This document shows positions 9,219-16,701 of a stretch of 64,000 nt of DNA, piece after piece. Position 1 is the stretch's first letter. Every line of letters starts with the position of its first letter. The notes beneath the pieces were generated by a model, which did no database searches, was not told where the DNA came from, and saw only the letters and a program-made list of their open reading frames with translations. Origin of the DNA: Aneurinibacillus soli (GTDB taxonomy: Bacteria; Bacillota; Bacilli; Aneurinibacillales; Aneurinibacillaceae); assembly GCF_002355375.1 (NCBI RefSeq), contig NZ_AP017312.1, forward strand, positions 2,559,001 to 2,623,000, written 5' to 3'. Position numbers and translations under genes: made by a program.

Positions 9219-9950
9219 ATGCAAGAAAATATTCATCTGAAAACGTACGAAATGAACCAGGACAATGGAAGCTTCCTTCAGGGGGTAAAAGACTGTGTCC
9301 CAACCATATTAGGTTACTTAAGTATCGGATTTGCAGCAGGAGTGATCGAAAAGACCGCAGGACTTAGCTTACTTGAAACCGCACTACTTAGTTTGATTTT
9401 GTATGCGGGTTCCGCTCAGTTTATTGCAGCGGGTATGATTGCAGCCGACGGATCAGCGACAGCGATTATTTTCACCATTTTCTTTGTTAATCTTAGACAT
9501 CTTTTGTTAAGCGCGGCTGTATCTCCATACTTTCGTCATTTGTCCCCAACGAGAAATATGCTGATTGGTTCTTTGCTTACGGATGAGTCCTTTGGAGTAG
9601 CCATGAACCGCGCTGTACATGAAAGTGCCATCAGCGAGCGGTGGATGCACGGGCTAAATATCACCGCTTATATAAATTGGTTTATTGCCAACATGGCAGG
9701 TGCTTTTTTCGGACGATGGATTACCCATCCAGAACAGCTCGGTCTTGACTTTGCGCTGCCTGCGATGTTTATTGGGCTTCTCGTTCTGCAAATGGCGGGA
9801 CGTAATCAAATCGTACGAGATAGTATCGTGGCCATCAGCGCGGTTGTGATCGCTGTAGGTGCAACTCTTGTTTTCTCGGGAAGCATCGGCATCATTGTAG
9901 CAACTGTTCTGGCAGCAACCATTGGGATGGTGATTGAGAAATGGATGTAA
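9219..9950 (+). CDS. azlC: AzlC-family branched-chain amino-acid exporter, large subunit
   Basis: A 243-residue inner-membrane protein matching AzlC: ILGYLSIGFAAGVI near the N-terminus, LYAGSAQFIAAGM and FFVNLRHLLLSAA motifs, and several helices. With AzlD it forms the two-component exporter for branched-chain amino acids and analogues such as 4-azaleucine. Ribosome site GGGAGGAG precedes the ATG. It overlaps azlD by 10 bases. In Bacillus subtilis the pair is controlled by the Lrp-like AzlB; here an XRE-cupin protein takes that place. Confidence 0.92.
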   Translation: MQENIHLKTYEMNQDNGSFLQGVKDCVPTILGYLSIGFAAGVIEKTAGLSLLETALLSLILYAGSAQFIAAGMIAADGSATAIIFTIFFVNLRHLLLSAAVSPYFRHLSPTRNMLIGSLLTDESFGVAMNRAVHESAISERWMHGLNITAYINWFIANMAGAFFGRWITHPEQLGLDFALPAMFIGLLVLQMAGRNQIVRDSIVAISAVVIAVGATLVFSGSIGIIVATVLAATIGMVIEKWM

Positions 9951-10267
9951 GATGGCCTATTTTTCTCATTATTATCGGATCAGCACTTGTTACATTTGTC
10001 CCTCGAGTTCTTCCGTTAATGGTACTCAGCCGCATTCAATTACCGGACTGGGCCATGCGTTGGTTACATTACATCCCGATTGCGGTTATGGCTTCTTTAG
10101 TCGGACAGGAATTGTTTATGTCTAACGGGAAACTGTCACCGCTTACGACAAATGTTGAACTGGTAGCTGCACTCCCGACTTTTATCGTGGCTGGCATGAC
10201 ACGCAGTTTGCTAGGGACTGTAGTCACAGGTCTTGTTTCTATCATAATCATACGGTTCATTTTTTGA
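9941..10267 (+). CDS. azlD: AzlD-family exporter small subunit
   Basis: A 108-residue protein with four hydrophobic segments typical of AzlD (RVLPLMVLSRIQLPDWAMRW, then IPIAVMASLVGQELF). It overlaps the end of azlC, as expected for translationally coupled subunits. It is the last gene of the EamA-XRE-azlC-azlD cluster; no strong terminator is seen before 10339. Confidence 0.9.
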   Translation: MDVRWPIFLIIIGSALVTFVPRVLPLMVLSRIQLPDWAMRWLHYIPIAVMASLVGQELFMSNGKLSPLTTNVELVAALPTFIVAGMTRSLLGTVVTGLVSIIIIRFIF

Positions 10268-10338
10268 CTCCCATCCCACATATTACTAATGAAAGTAGAT
10301 CACTCCCACTATTACAATAAGAGATAGGGAGGGATACG

Positions 10339-11199
10339 ATGAAGAAAAGAAAACTCAGCCTATTACTCACACTTTCATTATTGACTAGTGCAGCACCAAC
10401 AGTAGGATTGGCAGCATCTTCTGCTGTAACCATCAATGGGAAAACCGTCCAAACAGAAACGTTGATGCAGAACGATACAATGCTCGTTCCGGCCCGATTT
10501 TTCATGAATACCGGGGTTGTGGTTCAGTGGAGCGAGGCCTATCAGGCAGTCGTACTTACAAAAGGTAACATCACAATCAGTTTGCCATCGCAACAATCAT
10601 ATGCGGACGTGCTCGTACATCCAGGAACAACGTGGCACCGCGACCAGTTGCCTGTCGTCACAACCGACCGCAAAGATGGAACATACATACCGCTTCGCTA
10701 CGCTGCGGAAACACTCGGCATGACCGTCTGGTATGATGCTGAAAGTCAGTCTGCTTCGGTTCATACGAATTCTTCAGGACCGGTTAAAATACTAGAATCA
10801 ACACCGTCACCTGAAGCAAAAGATCCAGCTATGCACTGGCTGTATCAGTTGACAGAAGCAGAAGCTGGGGGAGAGTCACTCCAGGGGAAAATAGCAGTCG
10901 CTGCTTCCGTGCTGAATCGTGTCAAAACACCTGGCTGGCCGAAATCTGTAAAGGACGTTATATTTGAAGTGGCACATGTTAATGGTTCTGACTATTACCA
11001 GTACTCACCTGTGCTTGATAAGCGTATTTATAATGTAACACCGTCTCAAGAAACCATTAAGGCTGTCAATCTCGCGTTGCACGGGACAGACCCAAGCAAA
11101 CAGGCTGTTATCTTCTACAATCCTGAAAAGACAGCGAACCAGTGGGTGCGTAGCCGTGAAGTTACCACAGTCATTGGGGATCATGTCTTCGCTAAATAA
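10339..11199 (+). CDS. Secreted stalk-domain protein with SleB-type cell-wall hydrolase domain
   Basis: A 286-residue protein. A signal peptide (about 1-26, ending LAAS) leads to a copper-amine-oxidase-like stalk domain (about 30-140, MLVPARFFMN and TYIPLRYAAETLG). The Hydrolase_2/SleB domain covers about 168-286, with the catalytic-region motif LTEAEAGGESLQGKIAVAA, and LNRVKTPGWPKSVKDVI. SleB-type enzymes are lytic transglycosylases that degrade spore cortex or vegetative wall. Ribosome site GGGAGGG. A strong terminator follows directly. Confidence 0.9.
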   Translation: MKKRKLSLLLTLSLLTSAAPTVGLAASSAVTINGKTVQTETLMQNDTMLVPARFFMNTGVVVQWSEAYQAVVLTKGNITISLPSQQSYADVLVHPGTTWHRDQLPVVTTDRKDGTYIPLRYAAETLGMTVWYDAESQSASVHTNSSGPVKILESTPSPEAKDPAMHWLYQLTEAEAGGESLQGKIAVAASVLNRVKTPGWPKSVKDVIFEVAHVNGSDYYQYSPVLDKRIYNVTPSQETIKAVNLALHGTDPSKQAVIFYNPEKTANQWVRSREVTTVIGDHVFAK

Positions 11200-11210
11200 A
11201 AAATAAAGCA

Positions 11211-11250
11211 AAACCCGGGCTATTCGTCAACGAGAGAGCCCGGGTTTTTT
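11211..11250 (+). terminator. Terminator of the SleB-type hydrolase gene
   Basis: AAACCCGGGCT (11211-11221) pairs perfectly with AGCCCGGGTTT (11237-11247), followed by TTT. Confidence 0.9.
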
Positions 11251-11303
11251 GCTATACTAAGTAGGGAGGACAGATAGAATATTATGGATCTTTTTTAAGG
11301 GGA

Positions 11304-11654
11304 GTGCTTTATGAGTACGGGGAAATAGATAAATATCGAGAGGATTCTCGGATTCATGTTTATCATGATAGTGCAGAGCAGGTTCAATCGCTCGTACCGG
11401 AATCAGGTGAAACACGAGCTGATCTTGTACTATCAGGCATTCCATTTTCTTTTTTTCCCGATCAAGTTCGGGACGCAATTGTTCGCTCTACACGTGATGT
11501 ACTCAAAGAAGACGGCATGTTCCTTGCGTATCAGACTTTTTTTCAACGAGATGTTCATCTTAAAGTATACATGGAGCGCTACTTTTCACGAGTTCGAGAT
11601 ACATATTATTTGCGGAATCTTCCCCCTATGCGCCTGTACGAGGCTCTCCCATGA
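11304..11654 (+). pseudogene. C-terminal fragment of a PmtA-like phospholipid N-methyltransferase
   Basis: The 116-residue frame matches the second half of class I SAM-dependent methyltransferases of the PmtA type (VLSGIPFSFFPDQVRDAIV, FLAYQTFFQRD, NLPPMRLYEALP). The N-terminal part carrying SAM-binding motif I is absent, and the frame starts with family-internal sequence (YEYGEID). No suitable start with a ribosome site exists in frame. I regard it as a deletion remnant that still keeps its own terminator. Confidence 0.7.
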
Positions 11655-11693
11655 AAAAACGCTGTAACCAACCAATATGGTTACAGCGTTTTT
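11655..11693 (+). terminator. Terminator after the methyltransferase fragment
   Basis: AAACGCTGTAACC (11657-11669) pairs with GGTTACAGCGTTT (11679-11691), with a T-run after it. Confidence 0.88.
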
Positions 11694-11789
11694 ATTTCTC
11701 TTTGGAAATATTCGTTTGTTGATATTTCGTGTACGAAATATTATCATAAGAAGCATCGTTAAATATTCCATGAGGAGGAGACACTATAC

Positions 11790-11825
11790 TTGACACTCCC
11801 ACAACAAACCGTATAGGTTCGTGGG
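11790..11825 (+). promoter_or_regulatory. Candidate promoter and operator of the MarR efflux operon
   Basis: TTGACA (11790-11795) and TATAGG (11812-11817) are 16 bases apart. Between and after them lies an imperfect palindrome: CCCAC..AACC-GTATA-GGTT.GTGGG (11798-11825), well placed for MarR binding. The same palindrome could instead be the end of an IS200/IS605-type element, since these have similar subterminal hairpins. Confidence 0.5.
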
Positions 11826-11849
11826 CTACAGTAGTGAGGAGGATCATCC

Positions 11850-12317
11850 ATGCCCACAGATCAAGTCATTACGAATTTCATGCAGGCACTGCGTCGAATG
11901 TTGCGTGCTTCCCAGCAAATTTTGAACAGGGATGCAAATATATACAACTTAACCATCCCGCAGGTCCGCGTTCTCCATGCACTGTATACGAGCGGTTCGA
12001 AGTCGCTTGCAGAATTGAGTAAACAGATTGATACGTCTATCAGTTCAACTAGTGGGGTAATCGATCGACTAGAACGCATGGAGCTAGTGATACGAACACG
12101 TGATAAAGAGGACAGACGCAAAGTCTGGATTACACTCAGTGATTCATGTCGAACTTTAATGGAAAGATTTCCGATATCACAGGCGGAAGTTTTGCGCCCG
12201 TATTTTGCAAAAGAAGAGGAAGAAACGTTTATTGACTTAACACATCAGCTGCTCGGACTAGCCGAACGAATGGAACAAGATATCCTAAACAAGAAAAGCA
12301 AAGGAGAGACCGAATGA
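11850..12317 (+). CDS. MarR-family transcriptional regulator
   Basis: A 155-residue winged-helix regulator: LTIPQVRVLHALY, then the recognition region SLAELSKQIDTSISSTSGVIDRLE and the wing DKEDRRKVWITLS. It starts after GAGGAGG and ends one base before the first HlyD-type gene, so it is the first gene of the efflux operon and most likely its ligand-released repressor. Confidence 0.9.
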   Translation: MPTDQVITNFMQALRRMLRASQQILNRDANIYNLTIPQVRVLHALYTSGSKSLAELSKQIDTSISSTSGVIDRLERMELVIRTRDKEDRRKVWITLSDSCRTLMERFPISQAEVLRPYFAKEEEETFIDLTHQLLGLAERMEQDILNKKSKGETE

Positions 12318-12318
12318 C

Positions 12319-12954
12319 ATGAAACGAATGGTGAGCAGCATTGCTGCTATGCTCGTTGTATTGCTACTTGTAGGTGGAATATTTTATATGATCAACAATC
12401 GTTCCAATTATCTTGCGACGGATAATGCTCGCATCACAGCTGATCTACAGCCAGTAGGGGCAGCGGCGGCGGGTAAACTGCAGGCCTGGAACGTGAATGT
12501 CGGAGATGCGGTAACGCAAGGAGACGCGCTTGGTACCGAGACAACCGGAACAGCAACAACACACGTATCCATTACAGCACCGCTAACCGGAACCGTCATT
12601 CAGACGAACGCGACGGCCGGACAAATCATAGCACCTGGGCAACCACTGGCCATGATCGCGGATCTGTCTAAAATGCATGTCTCTGCCTATATTGATGAAG
12701 ATGCCATTTCAGATGTCCGTATCGGCCAGCAGGTTGATGTATATGTAGATGCCGATCCCACTCTCACCTTAAATGGACACGTGAGCAGTATTGGTCAGAC
12801 AGCAGGAGCATTCCTGAATCCAAGCGTAGTATCTAGCGGTACAAATCGCGACTCCAAGCAAACGCAGCGGGTGCCGGTTACCATTACGGTAGACAATTTG
12901 CAAACTAACGGGATTGTGCCAGGGATGAACGCATCCATCCGCATTCATAAATAA
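12319..12954 (+). CDS. Short HlyD/EmrA-type membrane-fusion protein, copy 1
   Basis: A 211-residue periplasm-facing adaptor: an N-terminal transmembrane anchor (about 5-28), the YLATDNARITADLQPV motif at the start of the beta-barrel/lipoyl region, and a lipoyl half with TAPLTGTVIQTNATAGQIIAPG. The usual alpha-helical hairpin is missing, which is common in Gram-positive EmrA-like proteins. It is a divergent paralogue of the next gene. It probably works with the DHA2 pump downstream. Confidence 0.87.
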   Translation: MKRMVSSIAAMLVVLLLVGGIFYMINNRSNYLATDNARITADLQPVGAAAAGKLQAWNVNVGDAVTQGDALGTETTGTATTHVSITAPLTGTVIQTNATAGQIIAPGQPLAMIADLSKMHVSAYIDEDAISDVRIGQQVDVYVDADPTLTLNGHVSSIGQTAGAFLNPSVVSSGTNRDSKQTQRVPVTITVDNLQTNGIVPGMNASIRIHK

Positions 12955-12972
12955 CAACAAGGAGGAACCTAC

Positions 12973-13608
12973 ATGAGTCGTGCACGCTTTTTGATTATGA
13001 ACCTTGTCGCTTTTCTCGTCATTATCCTTCTAGCCATTGGAAGCTATACGTACTACTATAAATCCGCCAACTATATTACAACGGATGACGCCAAGGTTTC
13101 CGGAAAAATCATTCCCATCTCAGCCCTGACTGGTGGCAAATTGACAGACTGGAGTGGAACAGAAGGAACTTCATTCTCTGCTGGTGCAACCATCGGAAAA
13201 ATTTCATCCCCTCAAGAGTCAATTGATATTACTGCGCCAATAGACGGTACCCTTGTACAGAATAAAGTAACAAAGGGGCAGATGGTAGCACCCGGACAAT
13301 TGCTTGGTCAGATGGTGAATATGAAACAATTGTACATTGAAGCAAACATCGAAGAGACCTCCATTAAAGATGTGAAGAAAGGGGCAGAAGTAGACGTAAC
13401 CTTCGATGTAAACCCGAATACGACTTTCAAAGGAAAAGTGGAACAAATCGGACTGGCGACAAATTCCATGTTTTCGCTACTGCCGCCGCAAAATGCGAGT
13501 GGTAACTACACCAAAGTAACACAGCATGTACCGGTTCGCATTTCCATCGACAGTTATCCAGCAGAAGCTGTACCCGGCATGAATGCAACCATCCGGATTC
13601 ATAAATAA
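12973..13608 (+). CDS. Short HlyD/EmrA-type membrane-fusion protein, copy 2
   Basis: Also 211 residues, with the same layout: N-terminal anchor, YITTDDAKVSGKIIPI, and ITAPIDGTLVQNKVTKGQMVAPG. It shares the closing sequence PGMNATIRIHK with the preceding protein but differs elsewhere, so this is an old tandem duplication rather than a recent one. Ribosome site AAGGAGG. The two may form a hetero-oligomeric adaptor, an inference from their co-occurrence. Confidence 0.87.
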   Translation: MSRARFLIMNLVAFLVIILLAIGSYTYYYKSANYITTDDAKVSGKIIPISALTGGKLTDWSGTEGTSFSAGATIGKISSPQESIDITAPIDGTLVQNKVTKGQMVAPGQLLGQMVNMKQLYIEANIEETSIKDVKKGAEVDVTFDVNPNTTFKGKVEQIGLATNSMFSLLPPQNASGNYTKVTQHVPVRISIDSYPAEAVPGMNATIRIHK

Positions 13609-13625
13609 AGAAAGGAGGGGATTAT

Positions 13626-15218
13626 ATGGCAGAAGAACATCGGTCAAGCTATATTCCGCTGCTGTCTATTATGATACTCGGTCTGTTTCTGGCAATTTTG
13701 AACCAGACGCTGTTAAACGTAGCCATTCCGCACTTAATTACGGAATTTAACGTTACAGCAACGACTGCACAGTGGCTTTTGACCGGCTATATGTTAGTAA
13801 ACGGGGTTTTAATCCCATTAGCCGCGTTTTTGATTGAGCGTTTTGGCATTCGTCGGTTGTTTTTGTCCGCCATGATATTTTTTACCGTTGGTTCACTCGT
13901 ATGCGGGATGGCACCGACATTTTCCATCTTATTAATCGGGCGTTTAATTCAGGCAGTAGGTGGCGGGGTGTTAATGCCGCTTGTTATGACGATTATGCTG
14001 GCCGTATTCCCCCCCGAGATTCGCGGCAAAGGAATGGGGATTCTTGGCCTGGCGCTTATGTTTGCACCTGCGATTGGGCCAACGCTGTCTGGCTGGGTAA
14101 TCGAGCATTACAGCTGGCGCGTTCTATTTAACGGCATCGCTCCACTTGGTGTCATCGTAATTGTGGCAGCTTTTGTGCTGCTTCGCGATACGACTACGCC
14201 CAAAAAAGTACCGCTGGATATTCCGGGGACGATTACATCCGTGATTGGGGTTGGATCCTTGCTGTACGGATTAAGTGAAGCGGGTTCAAAAGGATGGAGC
14301 AGCGCGATCGTACTGACAACCCTTATAATTGGCGTGGTAATGATTGCAGCCTTTGTTGTGCTGCAGCTTAATTCAACTCGCCCGATGCTCGACTTCCGGA
14401 TTTTCAAATACGATATGTTCTCACTGTCTAGTATCGTCAGTGTCATCGTAACCGTCGCGATGTTTTCTGGCATGTTCTTGCTGCCGATCTATCTGCAAAA
14501 CTTGCGCGGCTTTACAGCACTTGAGTCTGGTTTGCTGATGCTTCCGGGTGCCGTTATTATGGGGATTATGTCTCCGATCTCCGGCACGCTATTTGATAAA
14601 TTCGGACCGCGTCCGCTGGCGCTGATCGGAATGTTTATTACAACCGTGACAACGTATGAGTTTACAAAGCTTACGCTAGAGACAAGCTATTCGTTTATTT
14701 TGATCATCTATATGATTCGTTCGTTCGGGATGTCTTTCTTGATGATGCCAATTATGACTGCAGGCTTAAATCAGTTGCCTGAAAGTAAAAACAGTCACGG
14801 TACCTCGATGTCGAATACACTTCGTCAGGTTTCCGGCTCACTCGGAATTAGCATCTTTACTACGATTTTTAGCACCCGGACGATTACACATTTGAATACA
14901 TTCGGAGAAGCGGCGAATACGATGAACCCTTCGTTTTCGACTTCGTTCCAATCACTCGTACAATCCATTATGGCAGAAACAGGCGCTTCTGCGGCACAGG
15001 CACAATCGCAGGCAGCGGCAGCGTTATTTGGACAAGCCAGTCAACAAGCTTCGATTCTCGGGTTGTCTGATTCGTTTCTATGGGCCACGGGTGTCGCGTT
15101 TGTTGGATTCGTTTTGAGTTTTTTCCTGCGTGATGTACGAAAGGATACAACAGCAAAAATAGAGAAGGTTGTTCCAATCGAAGATGATCGTCGCAAACTC
15201 GGGACCGGTCCAGCATAA
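13626..15218 (+). CDS. DHA2-family (EmrB/QacA) multidrug MFS transporter
   Basis: A 530-residue 14-helix MFS protein. Motifs of the DHA2 group are visible: LNQTLLNVAIPHLITEFN in helix 1, TAQWLLTGYML in helix 2, GRLIQAVGGGVLMPLV, and motif C in helix 5 (LGLALMFAPAIGPTLSGWV). It exports hydrophobic compounds using the proton gradient. It follows the two fusion proteins by 17 bases, completing a MarR-MFP-MFP-MFS operon. Confidence 0.93.
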   Translation: MAEEHRSSYIPLLSIMILGLFLAILNQTLLNVAIPHLITEFNVTATTAQWLLTGYMLVNGVLIPLAAFLIERFGIRRLFLSAMIFFTVGSLVCGMAPTFSILLIGRLIQAVGGGVLMPLVMTIMLAVFPPEIRGKGMGILGLALMFAPAIGPTLSGWVIEHYSWRVLFNGIAPLGVIVIVAAFVLLRDTTTPKKVPLDIPGTITSVIGVGSLLYGLSEAGSKGWSSAIVLTTLIIGVVMIAAFVVLQLNSTRPMLDFRIFKYDMFSLSSIVSVIVTVAMFSGMFLLPIYLQNLRGFTALESGLLMLPGAVIMGIMSPISGTLFDKFGPRPLALIGMFITTVTTYEFTKLTLETSYSFILIIYMIRSFGMSFLMMPIMTAGLNQLPESKNSHGTSMSNTLRQVSGSLGISIFTTIFSTRTITHLNTFGEAANTMNPSFSTSFQSLVQSIMAETGASAAQAQSQAAAALFGQASQQASILGLSDSFLWATGVAFVGFVLSFFLRDVRKDTTAKIEKVVPIEDDRRKLGTGPA

Positions 15219-15247
15219 TGTAAGAGAGCAACCAAACTAAAAATACA

Positions 15248-15282
15248 GGGTGAGTCATTTACAATGCTGACTCACCCTTTTT
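15248..15282. terminator. Bidirectional terminator between the efflux operon and the opposing hydrolase gene
   Basis: GGGTGAGTCA (15248-15257) and TGACTCACCC (15268-15277) form a perfect stem. TTTTT follows on the plus strand and a T-rich stretch on the minus strand, so both convergent genes can end here. Confidence 0.88.
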
Positions 15283-15291
15283 ATTTACATA

Positions 15292-16218
15292 TCACATACT
15301 CGGTTGCCATGTCTCTCCAAGTTGCAACACACGCAAGCGATCAGTAGATAGATTTTGTTCATTCCAAGCAGTCGTAAATCGGTTCAGGGCTTCCGCTGCT
15401 GTATCATCCGCAAGCCGAAATGCCCCATAGTGCATCGGAATGCAGGTCTGAGCATGTAGCTCACAAAACGCTTTCACTGCATCTTCGGGATTAATATGAG
15501 CTGTCTGCATAAACCACTCCGGCTCGTATGCGCCAATCGGCATTAATACCGTATCAATGGCAAATCGTTTTCCAATCTCCGTAAACCCGCGAAAATAGCC
15601 CGTATCTCCAACAAAGTATACAGAAGGGGCATTTTCCGCTTGTACGACCCAGCCACCCCAATGTGACGTATTCATATCCCACAATCCTCGCCGTACCCAG
15701 TGTTGAGCTGGAACGAAGGTGAATGTACACCCTTTATCCGACATTTTCTCCCACCAGACAAATTCATGTACATGAGTAAAACCACGGCGTGTAAGCAAGC
15801 GGCCAAGACCTTCCGGCACGAGATACACCGGAGAACCAGGCAAGCGCTTGAGTGTACCGATATCAAGGTGATCATAATGCCCATGTGAGATCAGTACGAC
15901 ATCAATCGGGGGAAGCTGATCCAGACGGAGCCCTGGCTCTGACAGCCGTTTTTCCAATCCCATCCGCTTCGCCCATACTGGATCAGTCAAAATGTTACAC
16001 CCGTTTATTTGAATAAGAAATGTCGCATGTCCGATCCATGTAATTGACGACGCGCTTCGATTAGCAGACAGCCATGCTATTTGCTTGTTCGCTGCCTGTG
16101 GCACAACATAAGACAGATCTTTTTTCTTTTGCTTTCGTTCACGCCGCCAGCGTCTCACCTCTGCAAATCCATGTTTGTTTTGAATTCCATCCAGATTTCC
16201 ATAACGTTTGCGTGTCAT
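15292..16218 (-). CDS. Metallo-beta-lactamase-fold hydrolase, NAPE-PLD-like
   Basis: A 308-residue cytoplasmic protein of the UlaG/NAPE-PLD branch. The metal-binding motif SHGHYDHLD is at residues 111-119; other ligand regions are WIGHATFLIQ (about 61-70), FVPAQHW, FVGDTGYF and MHYGAF. An Arg/Lys-rich N-terminus (VRRWRRERKQKKK) could bind membranes. Relatives hydrolyse N-acyl-phosphatidylethanolamine; the bacterial substrate is not known. Transcribed alone, divergent from the arsR-type gene. Confidence 0.85.
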   Translation of the reverse strand: MTRKRYGNLDGIQNKHGFAEVRRWRRERKQKKKDLSYVVPQAANKQIAWLSANRSASSITWIGHATFLIQINGCNILTDPVWAKRMGLEKRLSEPGLRLDQLPPIDVVLISHGHYDHLDIGTLKRLPGSPVYLVPEGLGRLLTRRGFTHVHEFVWWEKMSDKGCTFTFVPAQHWVRRGLWDMNTSHWGGWVVQAENAPSVYFVGDTGYFRGFTEIGKRFAIDTVLMPIGAYEPEWFMQTAHINPEDAVKAFCELHAQTCIPMHYGAFRLADDTAAEALNRFTTAWNEQNLSTDRLRVLQLGETWQPSM

Positions 16219-16288
16219 TACTATCGTTCACAACCTTTCCTGTTCATCTAAGGGAAAAACATAAGAAATAGACTTGTGTAATCGTTTC

Positions 16289-16313
16289 TTATATCGTAAA
16301 ATCACGATATAAT
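16289..16313 (+). promoter_or_regulatory. Operator-like palindrome overlapping the -10 of the ArsR-type gene
   Basis: TTATATCGT (16289-16297) and ACGATATAA (16304-16312) are perfect inverted repeats with a 6-bp spacer. They overlap a TATAAT at 16308-16313; the -35 region (TTTCTT, 16285-16290) is weak. The position, 45 bases before the ATG, is what is expected for autoregulation by the ArsR-type protein. Confidence 0.7.
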
Positions 16314-16357
16314 ACAAATAGGATAACATTACCGTAAGAAAGAGGGGAGCGGATATT

Positions 16358-16636
16358 ATGGAGAATTTTCAGCGGTTCGAAGCAAAAGCCAAATTACTAA
16401 AAGCGCTGTCCCATCCGGTTCGTCTCTGCATTGCCCGTGGACTGTTAGAGAATGGCGCTTGCAACGTCACTAAAATTCATTGTGGTCTTAATATGCCACA
16501 GTCAACCATTTCTCAACATTTGCTCAAGTTAAAGGAGGCAGGCATTATTCACGGAGAACGCAAAGGCGTTGAGATTTTTTACTCGATTTCCAGTGATGCG
16601 ATGCGAGAATTGATTCGTGCGTTAAAGCTAGAGTAA
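16358..16636 (+). CDS. ArsR-family regulator, probable sulfur/persulfide or thiol-stress sensor
   Basis: A 92-residue winged-helix protein with LKALSHPVRLCIARGLL and a DNA-binding helix NMPQSTISQHLLKLKEAGI. It has three cysteines (24, 35, 42) and no classical ELCVCDL metal site, so thiol chemistry is a reasonable guess; persulfide sensors of the SqrR/BigR group also belong to ArsR, but the second cysteine of that group near the C-terminus is missing here. It is followed by the CoA-disulfide reductase fusion gene, its likely target. Confidence 0.85.
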   Translation: MENFQRFEAKAKLLKALSHPVRLCIARGLLENGACNVTKIHCGLNMPQSTISQHLLKLKEAGIIHGERKGVEIFYSISSDAMRELIRALKLE

Positions 16637-16644
16637 ACCTTTTG

Positions 16645-16675
16645 TTGATATTATATCTATATATTCGAATATAAT
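16645..16675 (+). promoter_or_regulatory. Candidate second promoter with palindrome before the reductase fusion gene
   Basis: TTGATA (16645-16650) and TATAAT (16670-16675) are 19 bases apart, a little wide. TATATTCGAATATA (16660-16673) is a perfect 14-bp palindrome overlapping the -10. It resembles the operator before the arsR-type gene only loosely (ATATTCG versus ATATCGT). Confidence 0.45.
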
Positions 16676-16701
16676 GATGAAAATAATAGGAGGAATTAGC
16701 C

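Noticed and set aside
11790-11825. IS200/IS605 element end
   Set aside because: The palindrome resembles such ends, but no transposase is present and the position fits a MarR operator equally well.
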